Shown in pieces: positions 16,050-24,416 of a stretch of 34,970 nucleotides of DNA. The stretch covers positions 7,455 through 42,424 of the forward strand of contig NZ_JABFMX010000026.1 in the NCBI RefSeq assembly GCF_013359735.1, in the 5' to 3' direction. The first letter of the stretch is position 1, and the number at the start of each line of letters is the position of its first letter. Origin of the DNA: Arthrobacter sp. C9C5. Its GTDB lineage: Bacteria > Actinomycetota > Actinomycetes > Actinomycetales > Micrococcaceae. Made by a program: the position numbers and the translations under genes. The notes beneath the pieces are model-generated. The model was not told the origin of the DNA, did no database searches, and was given only the letters and a program-made list of their open reading frames with translations.

Positions 16050-16878
16050 GGGAGTCCAAAGCGTCTCAGCGTCGATTGAAGAGCAACTCCGCCAGACTGG
16101 TTTTGCCCTCAAAGCACTGCAGACCCCGAGAAGCGAAACACCCCTTGTCAGGATCCTGGTCCGTGCCGCAAAAGCGTCGGACTTGGAGATTGCGGGGACC
16201 GTCGCATCGCTTTTTGGCTCCGCTAACCAGGATTTCGCCGTCGAAATCCTCGTGGGGGCCGGCACCCGGCCCCAGCTTGAGCAATGGCTCGCCACCGACC
16301 GGCGGTTTTCGTTCGTCGGGACTGACGGGGCCGGTCTCGTTGATGCCGCCTTCACCTTGGTGCTCAGCGCCGGAACAGCCTTGGGCCTGCATTCGCTCGA
16401 GGCAATGATTGAGAGCCTGCGGGAGTCGGAGGCGCTGGTCCTCCGTGCGCTGGTGGATGGCCAGCCCGGTGCGATCGAACTTTGGGAGACGGGCACCCTC
16501 CGGAGGCTGTCGGAGCAAGGCGACCCGGAGAAGGCCGCGCGCAAGGCCGGTGGCGAACGCTGGGTATCGGGCAACGCACTGGGCCTGCACGACTTCCGGC
16601 GGCCCAAACCCAAACTGCATTTGCGCAAGGGCGCTGCGGCGAGCCTGGACCTCAACATCGTGGTGAGGGACCTTTCGGACGGCGCCACCCGCCAAGACTA
16701 CGAGGAGCGGATTCGGCAGCTTGAGGCAAGGCTCAGGAAGTCGGAGGTGGAGCGCCGCCGACTGGAGCAGGGATTTGCGCCAAACCGCGGCCTTTCACGG
16801 GCACGGGCGATCGCCCGCAAGGGTCCTGCCTACATCCTGGTCCGCCTCAAAGCCCGCAACGGCCGGACCGGGAGCTGA
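16042..16878 (+). CDS. Unknown protein, possibly a degenerate GT-A-like domain with a coiled coil
   Basis: I do not recognise this 278-residue protein. From GTG 16042, which overlaps the wecC stop by 8 nt, the first half contains LVRILVRAAKASDLEIAGTV, FAVEILVGAGTRPQLEQWLA and FTLVLSAGTALGLHSLEAM. The order of strands resembles the start of GT2 enzymes (loop of donor binding, then a phrase where the DxD would be), but no DxD or acidic pair is present at that place. Residues of about 215-250 (DYEERIRQLEARLRKSEVER) look like a coiled coil, and the tail is very basic. It might be a scaffold or accessory partner of the neighbouring glycosyltransferases. Function is unassigned. Confidence 0.7.
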   Translation: MDRGVQSVSASIEEQLRQTGFALKALQTPRSETPLVRILVRAAKASDLEIAGTVASLFGSANQDFAVEILVGAGTRPQLEQWLATDRRFSFVGTDGAGLVDAAFTLVLSAGTALGLHSLEAMIESLRESEALVLRALVDGQPGAIELWETGTLRRLSEQGDPEKAARKAGGERWVSGNALGLHDFRRPKPKLHLRKGAAASLDLNIVVRDLSDGATRQDYEERIRQLEARLRKSEVERRRLEQGFAPNRGLSRARAIARKGPAYILVRLKARNGRTGS

Positions 16879-16882
16879 CCGC

Positions 16883-18754
16883 ATGCAGATCAAGAGCGTA
16901 GCGGTAGGGCCGGCGGCGTACCCTATGGCGAAGCTGGCGTTGGACCTGGGTTTGGACTATGCCCGCGCGGAGTGGGAGCACCGCGATCCCACAGCAGCTA
17001 CCGACTGGGAGCACGGCGTTGCGGCGGAACAGTTGTGGTGGGACAGCTATGTTGTGCAGGCGGAATCGCTGGCCGAGGCCCGGGGCCTGCTGCCGTTATT
17101 CCGCAGTGAGGGACGGGCGCATCGCTTTGTGCTCGTCATTCGGGGACTCTTCCCGGTGGACGAACTGCCAGCCTGGACTCCGCGCAGCCTCCAGGCCAAG
17201 GCTGGCACCTCCGCACTGACCGTGCCGGGGCTCGGCCTCGCCGTTGTAGTCGAAGGGGGCAAATGGGTGAATGTCCATGCTGCTGCCCTCGCGGCACTGC
17301 GCTGCGCGTCGCCTGCCAACCGTCCGCCTGTGCTGGGGGGATTGCGCGTGGGCTTCACGGAGCCCGCTGACCTCGCCTGGCTGGCCGGGGACGCCCTGGG
17401 CAGTTTCATGACCGAGGCGCTGCTGCAGCCCGAGCCGGATGACATCTATCCCATAGACGTATTGGTGGGGGACAGCAAGCTCACGCAGCCGGGCGGACAC
17501 ATCCCGGTCCACCCTGGACGGGTAACCCCGCCAGTCTGGACTCCGACGGAGACGGTACTGCCTCCCGTTGACATCGCAGTTGTTTCACCGATGGGTTTCC
17601 TGCCGTACCCGGATAAGCCTGCGCGGCCGCTCGAGCCGTTCGAGCTCACCGGGGGAGTCCTGCACGAATCGGACCTCGCCGCCCTGCGGCCGCATAACTA
17701 CGTTGTGGTGGACGGCGCCCGCTTCGGCGGCCTGGACAGTGAGCTGGCCCGGCGTCTGAGCCAGCTGGCTGTCGCCGGAGTGCCCCTCCTGGCGCGGAAT
17801 TTGGCTGCCCAAGTCCGGACCCTGCTCGGTGATCAACTCCTGGAACACCTTGACGCTTTCGACGCCGCCGACCCGCCGGTACTGAGGGAATCAAAGTCGA
17901 TCGGGCTTCGGCGCACAGCATTGGACCTTTACAGCCCGAAGGCCGTCTGGAACACCGTGCTGGGCGAGCTGGGCAAGCCACTACTCCCGCTGCCCTCCGT
18001 GAGCGTGGTGCTCGCTACCCGCCGGCCCGAGAAGCTGGCGTCCGCCCTGGAGCAGCTGGCACGCCAGAGTTGGAAATCCCTGGAGGTGGTGGTGGTACTG
18101 CACGGCTTCGACGCGGAACTTCCGGAGGTCCGGCGTGCCGTCCAGACGTACCCCGGCGAGCTGTTGGTGCGCTCCGTCCCGGCCGACATGATTTTTGGCG
18201 AGGTCCTGAATGTCGGCGTCAACGCCGCCGGCGGCGATCTGGTCTGCAAGATGGACGACGACGACTGGTACGGGCCGCACCACCTGCGCGACCTCGTTCA
18301 CGCCAAGGACTACAGCGGCGCCACCCTGGTTGGTTCGCAGGTTGAGTTCGTGTACCTGGAAAGTCTGGATATCACCACCCGCCGGCCTCCGCTCGGCGAG
18401 CAGTACTCGGACCACGTGGCCGGCGGCACCATGATGCTGGGCCGGGACGAGCTTCGTCAGCTTGGCGGATGGAGGCCTGTGCACCGCGCCGTGGACCGGT
18501 GCCTCCTCCAGGCTGTCCAGGCCGCTGGCGGACTCATCTACCGCTCGCACGGCCAGAACTACATGATGCACCGACACTCCGGCGCGGGTTCGCACGGCGG
18601 CCATACCTGGAACCCGGAAGACAGCACCTTCCTGCAGAGTGTTGCAGAGCAATGGGACGGTTTCCGGCCACCGCCGCAGCTCGGCGTGGAGAATGACACT
18701 GGGGGCGCCCGCGCCCAAGCCTTCCGCAGCCATTTTTCGGCTGTCTCTTACTAG
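16883..18754 (+). CDS. Large glycosyltransferase with C-terminal GT2 domain
   Basis: Product of 623 residues from ATG 16883, 4 nt after the previous stop. Residues 1-360 do not match a family I can name with confidence; they include an LVIRGLFPVDELPAW strand and VVVDGARFGGLDSELARRL, and could be a decayed or divergent transferase domain. Residues of about 373-600 are a GT2 domain: VSVVLATRRPEKLASALEQL, LNVGVNAAGGDLVCKMDDDDWYG with the acidic cluster at 458-461, and a late MMHRHSGAGSHGGHTW segment. The DDDD-x-Y motif and the LVGSQVEFVYL segment match the GT2 half of the protein at 12809-14731, so the two are paralogues. Donor sugar and acceptor are unknown. Confidence 0.78.
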   Translation: MQIKSVAVGPAAYPMAKLALDLGLDYARAEWEHRDPTAATDWEHGVAAEQLWWDSYVVQAESLAEARGLLPLFRSEGRAHRFVLVIRGLFPVDELPAWTPRSLQAKAGTSALTVPGLGLAVVVEGGKWVNVHAAALAALRCASPANRPPVLGGLRVGFTEPADLAWLAGDALGSFMTEALLQPEPDDIYPIDVLVGDSKLTQPGGHIPVHPGRVTPPVWTPTETVLPPVDIAVVSPMGFLPYPDKPARPLEPFELTGGVLHESDLAALRPHNYVVVDGARFGGLDSELARRLSQLAVAGVPLLARNLAAQVRTLLGDQLLEHLDAFDAADPPVLRESKSIGLRRTALDLYSPKAVWNTVLGELGKPLLPLPSVSVVLATRRPEKLASALEQLARQSWKSLEVVVVLHGFDAELPEVRRAVQTYPGELLVRSVPADMIFGEVLNVGVNAAGGDLVCKMDDDDWYGPHHLRDLVHAKDYSGATLVGSQVEFVYLESLDITTRRPPLGEQYSDHVAGGTMMLGRDELRQLGGWRPVHRAVDRCLLQAVQAAGGLIYRSHGQNYMMHRHSGAGSHGGHTWNPEDSTFLQSVAEQWDGFRPPPQLGVENDTGGARAQAFRSHFSAVSY

Positions 18755-18793
18755 TGGACACCTGCAAGTCAATGAACAACTCGATGTCACCCC

Positions 18794-18800
18794 GGGGGAA
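18794..18800 (+). promoter_or_regulatory. Ribosome site GGGGGAA that supports a TTG start at 18805
   Basis: GGGGGAA is 4 nt before TTG 18805, and the sequence right after it (NVGQLIRRARKLAPKKK) is a sensible cytoplasmic head before a membrane pair. Starts further upstream at 18754, 18772 and 18784 lack such a site. Confidence 0.5.
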
Positions 18801-18804
18801 TAAC

Positions 18805-21030
18805 TTGAACGTTGGACAGCTCATTCGCAGAGCCAGGAAGCTCGCCCCGAAGAAGAAGGCTGCGGCGGCCGGGCTGGCTGTCCTGTTCTGCACAACTCTC
18901 TCGGGAGCCTACTTCCACTCCGTGTTCATCTTGGTCCCGGCCCTGTTGCTGATGGCCGTAGCCCTGCTAGCCGGACTCGTGAAGATGGACACTGCGCTGC
19001 GGCAGGCTCGACGAGCGGCCAGAGTGCCAGCCCCCTTACCGAACCCCGCTCCGGAGCGGAAGGATGCCGAGGGCGTGGGACCTGCCCACTGGTGGGGTAC
19101 GGGCGCAAACATCCCGCCCGCCAAACTGGTTCAACGCCTGACGAAATTCCGCTCTTTTGACGGCCGGGACGTGCTTGCCCGAAGTGTGACGTCAGGTCGC
19201 TGGGACTGGCAGCAGATGGAACATGTCCTCGAGCTATTCCGGATGGGAGGCCTGGCACAGGAATCGATCCTCAACATCTTGGACTCGACCGCCAAGGTCA
19301 GGCTGCTCCTACTGGCGGACACCTGCTACCGGCAAAACCTCCGCAAGGACGACATTCTAAACGCCGGCACGATCTATCAGTATGTCTACGGCAAGTTGGG
19401 TCCGAAACACTTCCAAGGCAAACGCCGCGGTGAGTTTTTCCTCGATGCCCTGGCGCAGACGGGACACGGCGATCAGACCCTGGAACTCGAGGGCCTCTAC
19501 GACGCCGATACCAAGAATCCCAACGATCTCCATCTCTACAGGGCCAACGCAAAGAATCCTTTCCGCCACCCGTCCCGCACGGAAGACGGATGGATGGCAG
19601 AGATCAATGCCATGTACGAAGCCGCCGGCCTCGCACCGATTCGGCTCAAAAACGGCGTTGAGCCGGCTTTCCTCCGGCTGTCTACGGATCCCGTACCGGC
19701 GGTGACCGAAGGGCCGATGGTGACGATCGTGATGCCGGTCTTCCGCCCAGACGCAGCTACCGATCTGGCGGTCGAGTCCGCGCTTGCTCAGAGCTACCGG
19801 AATATCGAAGTCATCATCGTCGACGACGGTTCCGGGGACGCTTTTACTGACCGGCTCGGGAGGTGGCAACTTGCGGACCCGCGGGTAAAAGTCGTGCGCA
19901 ATACGCCGAACTCGGGCGCTTACACCTCCCGTAATATCGGATACTCCATGGCCACCGGCGAATTCATCACGATCTTCGACGGCGACGACTGGCAGCACCC
20001 TCAAAAGATCGAAATGCTGGTTGCGGCGGCCATCAGGCAGGAGGACCACCGCCTCGTCTCTGCACCATGGTCTCGTGTAGGCGAGGATCTAATGTTCCAC
20101 TACCGCGGCTGGAGGGGAGCCTACGTAACTCCCGCCCACGTCTCAGCGATGTTTCCTGTCAGCGTCGTCAGGGAGCGCTTGGGCTACTGGGATACCGTTC
20201 GAAAAGCAGCAGACACCGAGTTTATTCTTAGGTACCAGCTCCTGGTGAACGACGCGGAAGTTCTTGAGGTCACCCAAGCACCGCTGACGCTGTCGCTGGT
20301 GGGCTCCAGCAACCTGTCCATGGACGACTTCCGGATGGGCTACCGCTCGCCTGATCGCGTGGCCTACCGGGCCGCCTACGAACACTGGCACCGCCAGATC
20401 AGCCACGGCCGCCACAGCGGCTTCCTGGACTTTCCCTCCGGCCGGCGTGCTTTCCCCGCGCCCGCCAGGTTCCTGCCCGCCCGGCCGAAGCTCGTCGAAA
20501 TCGACGAGCTTTTCGTCGGCGATTTTGGCGCCTCTAGGGAGAGCGCGCCGGCTATGTGGCGGCACATCGAGGAATCTCGATCGGCGGGACGCCGACTCGG
20601 GATGATGCATGTTCCCAGCATCCTGAACACCGTCTCGTTTGACGCATCTTTCAGCGAGGACATGTTGGACGAGTTCGCTGCGCAACGGCTGGAGCGAGTG
20701 GAACTGACGGACCATGTCCATTCCCGGGTCGTCAACGTCTACGACCCCACAAGCTTCCAGTTCACGCGCGAATTACGGGGCGGACATACAGCGGACACTA
20801 TAATGGTTCGAGCTTCCGAGCCTCCCTTCAACCCGCACACTGGAGCACACGCATATGCCGTTACGACCGTCGCCCGCAACCTTGGCGCGATCTTTGGCGG
20901 AGCTGTTCAGTGGGCTTCGGAGGACTCTGAGGTTGCCGCCGTCCTGGAACGGACCACTGGCAACCCGGCTGAAGTGGAGGTTCCGGACAGCGAGGTTCTG
21001 GAGTTCGTGGCGACCGTTGGCCAAGGCTAG
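18805..21030 (+). CDS. Membrane-associated GT2 glycosyltransferase
   Basis: Product of 741 residues from TTG 18805; starting at GTG 18754 would add 17 residues. A basic head is followed by two hydrophobic segments (about 20-37 and 39-59) that probably form a membrane hairpin. Residues of about 70-300 hold a helical region with RSFDGRDVLARSVTSGRWDW and repeats of FRMGGLAQESIL-type sequence, not assigned. The GT2 domain (about 305-500) shows VTIVMPVFRPDA, IEVIIVDDGSGD, NSGAYTSRNIGYSMATGEF and the metal-binding DGDD at 392-395. The C-terminal 240 residues are unassigned. It probably adds sugars to the lipid-linked polymer at the inner membrane face. Its codons look somewhat less GC-rich than those of the genes before it (visual impression, not counted). 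Confidence 0.83.
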   Translation: MNVGQLIRRARKLAPKKKAAAAGLAVLFCTTLSGAYFHSVFILVPALLLMAVALLAGLVKMDTALRQARRAARVPAPLPNPAPERKDAEGVGPAHWWGTGANIPPAKLVQRLTKFRSFDGRDVLARSVTSGRWDWQQMEHVLELFRMGGLAQESILNILDSTAKVRLLLLADTCYRQNLRKDDILNAGTIYQYVYGKLGPKHFQGKRRGEFFLDALAQTGHGDQTLELEGLYDADTKNPNDLHLYRANAKNPFRHPSRTEDGWMAEINAMYEAAGLAPIRLKNGVEPAFLRLSTDPVPAVTEGPMVTIVMPVFRPDAATDLAVESALAQSYRNIEVIIVDDGSGDAFTDRLGRWQLADPRVKVVRNTPNSGAYTSRNIGYSMATGEFITIFDGDDWQHPQKIEMLVAAAIRQEDHRLVSAPWSRVGEDLMFHYRGWRGAYVTPAHVSAMFPVSVVRERLGYWDTVRKAADTEFILRYQLLVNDAEVLEVTQAPLTLSLVGSSNLSMDDFRMGYRSPDRVAYRAAYEHWHRQISHGRHSGFLDFPSGRRAFPAPARFLPARPKLVEIDELFVGDFGASRESAPAMWRHIEESRSAGRRLGMMHVPSILNTVSFDASFSEDMLDEFAAQRLERVELTDHVHSRVVNVYDPTSFQFTRELRGGHTADTIMVRASEPPFNPHTGAHAYAVTTVARNLGAIFGGAVQWASEDSEVAAVLERTTGNPAEVEVPDSEVLEFVATVGQG

Positions 21031-22012
21031 GACCGCGCCGCGGGTGGCTGCCGAACTCGGCGCAACGGCGGCGCTGCCCGTCCCAATCGACTGGAACCAG
21101 ACCGCTGAGTGGGATTCGGATAACGGCGTCGCAAAGCTGACTGTGGCGTCGGGGGCATCAGTCACTTCACTTCCGACGCAGGATACTCACATCGTCATTG
21201 AGCCGGCTGTCCCCGGTGGACTGCCACTCAGGATGCTCTTTGAGCCGGCAAACAGTGGCACGCTGGTGATTTCTCTACACGGGGCAATGGACCGTGGCCG
21301 GTTTAGGGTGCCCCGGTTCGAATGGCGTCGGACCCTCAATCGTCTGGACGCCGCCAGGCTCTACCTCTCAGACAGCACCTTGGAGATCAACGGTTCCCTC
21401 GAAATCGGCTGGTATGTGGGCAGGGGCGACCAGGACTTGATCGCGGACTACGCCGGGGTGGTGCACCAGATCATCGCTGCCGGCGGCTTCACACAGGTCG
21501 TCTGTGTCGGCAGCAGTGCAGGAGGATATGGCGCGCTCGCGCTTTCTCGCCGGATCCCGAACTCCGTGGCTGTCGCCTTCTCGCCCCAAACGACCATTGG
21601 CGGGTACCACCTGGCGCAACGAAAGGCAGTCGCTGCCGCAGCCTTCCCCGAGCTCACATCGTACGAGGAGGTTGAGAAACTGCACAGCGGCCGAGTCAAT
21701 GTGCGCAAGCTATACCAAAAGACCAGACCCATTAATGCTGTGTACTTCGTCCAAAACACCGGCGATCAGTTTCACTATGAAGCCCACTACGTGCCTTTTG
21801 CACTCGCGAACGGTGTGGATCCCGAGCGTGGTGGCTACGCCGCATGGAGCAAAACGCATTTCGTTGCTGAGCGTTACGAGAACGAACACGCGCCGCCGTC
21901 CCGGGGCAATTTCGTCAGTCACATCCAGCAGGCGCACCTGAAATTTTATGGCCGGGAGCTGCCGCTTCGGCAGCTGGATCCGGAACGCGAAGAAGAACTA
22001 GGACCACGATGA
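21017..22012 (+). CDS. Alpha/beta-hydrolase-fold protein of the polymer cluster
   Basis: About 331 residues if it starts at TTG 21017, or 322 from GTG 21044; neither has a strong ribosome site, and both suit coupling to the overlapping stop at 21030. The core has LVISLHGAMDRG, the nucleophile elbow GSSAGG (Ser167 in the first numbering) at about 165-170, LSRRIPNSVAVAFSPQTT and a late VYFVQNTGDQFHYEAHY segment. The likely acid and His partners are not certain. It could be an esterase, an acyl transfer enzyme, or a non-catalytic capsule-biosynthesis protein with this fold, as some capsule loci carry. The stop overlaps the next gene by 4 nt (ATGA). Confidence 0.65.
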   Translation: MAKARTAPRVAAELGATAALPVPIDWNQTAEWDSDNGVAKLTVASGASVTSLPTQDTHIVIEPAVPGGLPLRMLFEPANSGTLVISLHGAMDRGRFRVPRFEWRRTLNRLDAARLYLSDSTLEINGSLEIGWYVGRGDQDLIADYAGVVHQIIAAGGFTQVVCVGSSAGGYGALALSRRIPNSVAVAFSPQTTIGGYHLAQRKAVAAAAFPELTSYEEVEKLHSGRVNVRKLYQKTRPINAVYFVQNTGDQFHYEAHYVPFALANGVDPERGGYAAWSKTHFVAERYENEHAPPSRGNFVSHIQQAHLKFYGRELPLRQLDPEREEELGPR

Positions 22013-23463
22013 CATTACTGCCCTCCCTTCCCGCGAATGCGGAGCTGGACCGCTTGTTGTACAGGAATGGCTTCGTCGTGTCTAAGTCACCGGCTGAAGC
22101 TCCGTCACTGGCCGGCTGGACGTCGGTGCCCGTGGGCGATGCCTACCTGACGCTGCATCCGGAAACCCGGTTCGTCACTGCTGCCGCTGCCGGACGGCAT
22201 CTCGCGCTGGTGGGACTGGCATTTGACCCGGAGAGGGGACTGTATCAGGAGAGCGATGTGCTGGCGGCCCTCCTGGACGCTGTGGCCAATGACGATGATT
22301 TTTACGCTGTTCTCGACCGTCTGGCTGGTAGGTTCGCGCTGATTGTCCAGTCGGACGGCAGGACCGAGATTTATCAGGACGCGATGGGGTCCAGGTCGGT
22401 CTTTTATTCCACAGCCGGCGCGCCCATTGCAGCGTCACACGCCGAGATCGTGGCTGACCTCATCGGTGCGCGCTTCGCTGACTTCTTCGTGCCTTTTCTT
22501 ACTTCCCGCAATTATCAGCAGCGGGATGTGAAGTACCTGCCGGGAGTCGCGACGCCTTACGACCACGTGGTTCAGCTGACGCCCAATACCAAGCTGATCA
22601 TGCCGCAGCAAAAGGTCGAGCGGTTCTGGCCCCGCAAGGAAATGGGCCCGGAGACGACAAATGAGGAAGCAACCGCGGCGCTGGTGGCGCATCTGCACGG
22701 GCTCCGCTGGTATCTGGCTGTCAACGGGCGGCGCCCGGTGCTTGGCCTGACCGCCGGCACGGACAGCAGGGGTGTCTTCGCTGCTACCAAGGACAGCAGC
22801 CCGGTCATCTTCACGTATGTGCGCAGTGAATCGGCCAACCTGACCGGGTCATCGGACGCCCGCGCAGCGGCCGCGATCGCCGGAGCCTACGGGCTGGAAC
22901 CACAGGTGTGGCCCATCCACAACCGCCTGACATTGAACCAAACAGACGATGCGCTGTCGGAGGCCTTTCGCCGGTCCACCGGATATTACCGGGGACCCGG
23001 ATCGCCGTGGCTCGGCCGTTTGGCCCAGACCGGAGCCAAAATTAAAGGCGGGCTGTTCATCCGGGGATTCGGAGGCGAGGTGATGCGTGGCTTCTACCAA
23101 AGCCAGGAAAAGAGGATCACCAAGGTGAACGTGCAGCAGCTGTCCAATGCCTATGACGTAAACGCCGGGTCCCACATCACCCGTTCGTTCTTTGAAGACA
23201 TGATGGAAAGGGTCTCCCTCACCACGGAATCCATCATGGGCTATGACCCCAATGACATCTTCTACTGGGAGCACAGGATGGGGACGTGGGGGAGCGTCTC
23301 CATGTCGGAGGCTGATCTGGCGATGCCATCGATCGTCGGCTACAACTCCCGCAACCTCTTTGCGACGTTCATGGCACTGCCCCAGGCAATCAGGGCCAGC
23401 AGATCAGCGTTTGCTGAAGCCACGGTTGAGTTGGCTCCACTCCTGAAGGACGTGGACGTCTAA
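22009..23463 (+). CDS. Asparagine-synthetase-like protein without the glutaminase cysteine
   Basis: The 484-residue protein follows the two-domain plan of AsnB. The N-terminal half (about 60-150) has a class II amidotransferase-like core, GRFALIVQSDGRTEIYQDAMGSR, but the protein does not begin Met-Cys, so it lacks the usual nucleophile for glutamine hydrolysis. The C-terminal half carries a PP-loop variant LTAGTDSRG (247-255) instead of SGGxDSS, followed by TYVRSESANLTGSSDARAA, and later helical segments typical of the synthetase domain. It probably activates a carboxylate with ATP, perhaps using ammonia or another amine as acceptor; amidation of a uronic acid made by the WecC-like enzyme is one idea (inference). 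Start ATG 22009. It is the last gene before a hairpin terminator. Confidence 0.75.
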   Translation: MTLLPSLPANAELDRLLYRNGFVVSKSPAEAPSLAGWTSVPVGDAYLTLHPETRFVTAAAAGRHLALVGLAFDPERGLYQESDVLAALLDAVANDDDFYAVLDRLAGRFALIVQSDGRTEIYQDAMGSRSVFYSTAGAPIAASHAEIVADLIGARFADFFVPFLTSRNYQQRDVKYLPGVATPYDHVVQLTPNTKLIMPQQKVERFWPRKEMGPETTNEEATAALVAHLHGLRWYLAVNGRRPVLGLTAGTDSRGVFAATKDSSPVIFTYVRSESANLTGSSDARAAAAIAGAYGLEPQVWPIHNRLTLNQTDDALSEAFRRSTGYYRGPGSPWLGRLAQTGAKIKGGLFIRGFGGEVMRGFYQSQEKRITKVNVQQLSNAYDVNAGSHITRSFFEDMMERVSLTTESIMGYDPNDIFYWEHRMGTWGSVSMSEADLAMPSIVGYNSRNLFATFMALPQAIRASRSAFAEATVELAPLLKDVDV

Positions 23464-23466
23464 CTA

Positions 23467-23512
23467 GAACAGTCCGCTCCGATGCGCCGTGGCGTTTCGA
23501 AGCGGACTGTTC
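23467..23512 (+). terminator. Strong hairpin at the end of the polymer cluster
   Basis: GAACAGTCCGCT (23467-23478) and AGCGGACTGTTC (23501-23512) form a perfect 12-bp stem with a 22-nt loop that holds a small inner CGCC/GGCG hairpin. It begins 4 nt after the stop codon at 23463. No long T run follows (CTTGTAG), so it is an imperfect intrinsic terminator, but the symmetry means it may work for both convergent genes. Confidence 0.75.
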
Positions 23513-23546
23513 CTTGTAGCCAGGACGGTCGCTTGGACCTGACCGA

Positions 23547-24416
23547 CTACAGCGAGGCGTACAGCCGGCCGGTGCTAGTCAGGGTGCCGTCCGTATTGTA
23601 TAGGGCAGAGTGCCCCATCACGGGGTCATTAATGGAACGTGTCTTCCATGCAAATCGCTCAACGAAGGGCATTTGACGCATTCCGGCTACGGTCGCCCGC
23701 ATGAAGTCGTTGGTCTGAGCCCTGCTATAGCGGCTGGGCCGGGTTGAGGTTGCGCTCCAATCCGCCACCGCATACTCCGTCACCCACACAGGCTTGCCAT
23801 ACTTCTCGTGCAGCATGGTCACCTTGTTGAGGAAGTCCTGGACGTTTGGCCACGCGTAGCAATGCATGGTCACAAAATCCACGCGGAGTCCGCGTTTCTT
23901 GGCCTTGGACATGAATTCCTCAAGCCACAGGCTTGAGGGCTTCGCCGTCGCTGGCGATCCAAGCCTCAGTCCGGTTGCCTGAAGTTTGGGCCACAGGCTG
24001 ATCGCCTGGTCTACGGTCATGTTTGCCTGAGACCGGACGTCCGGCTCATTAAACCCCAGAAGGTTCTTGGACTTGGTGAGGGGCAACTGGCTCGTAGCAA
24101 ACTTGATGGCTCCCTGATCCAAGGCTTTGGCGCTCCGGATCATCGGCACGAAGCCGGGCGTCGTGGTCACGGTGTATTTCGAGCCCCACGAGTAGTACCA
24201 GCTGAGATTGAGACTCTTAATCTGCCGGAGTGCCAAAGCATCGGTTCCGGCGTGGCTCACGCCCTTCAGCGCCTTGACAGCCGGGAGCACCGTCGGGGAC
24301 ATCGCCATGCCGGGCTGTAGAAGGGCCGCCTGCGCCGGTACGGCGTTGGCCGCCAGAAGTGCGCCCGGGGCCGCCATCGCGGCGAGGGGGATCGTGAGAA
24401 ACTTACGGCGGTCCAT
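23547..24416 (-). CDS. Tat-exported glycosyl hydrolase, GH128/Asl1-like
   Basis: A 289-residue protein from ATG 24416-24414, chosen because AAAGG lies 5 nt upstream and the sequence from there is a twin-arginine signal: MDRRKFLTIP, a hydrophobic stretch and PAQA cleavage near residue 30. The mature domain is a TIM-barrel-type glycosidase of the Asl1 (glyco_hydro_cc) group: LSWYYSWGSKY (71-81), GFNEPD with candidate acid/base Glu124, MHCYAW, and VTEYAVADW with candidate nucleophile Glu214. GH128 members cut beta-1,3-glucans. Here it might trim a wall polymer or act on fungal or plant glucan; the true substrate is unknown. It converges on the polymer cluster and shares the hairpin region at 23467-23512. 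Confidence 0.85.
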   Translation of the reverse strand: MDRRKFLTIPLAAMAAPGALLAANAVPAQAALLQPGMAMSPTVLPAVKALKGVSHAGTDALALRQIKSLNLSWYYSWGSKYTVTTTPGFVPMIRSAKALDQGAIKFATSQLPLTKSKNLLGFNEPDVRSQANMTVDQAISLWPKLQATGLRLGSPATAKPSSLWLEEFMSKAKKRGLRVDFVTMHCYAWPNVQDFLNKVTMLHEKYGKPVWVTEYAVADWSATSTRPSRYSRAQTNDFMRATVAGMRQMPFVERFAWKTRSINDPVMGHSALYNTDGTLTSTGRLYASL

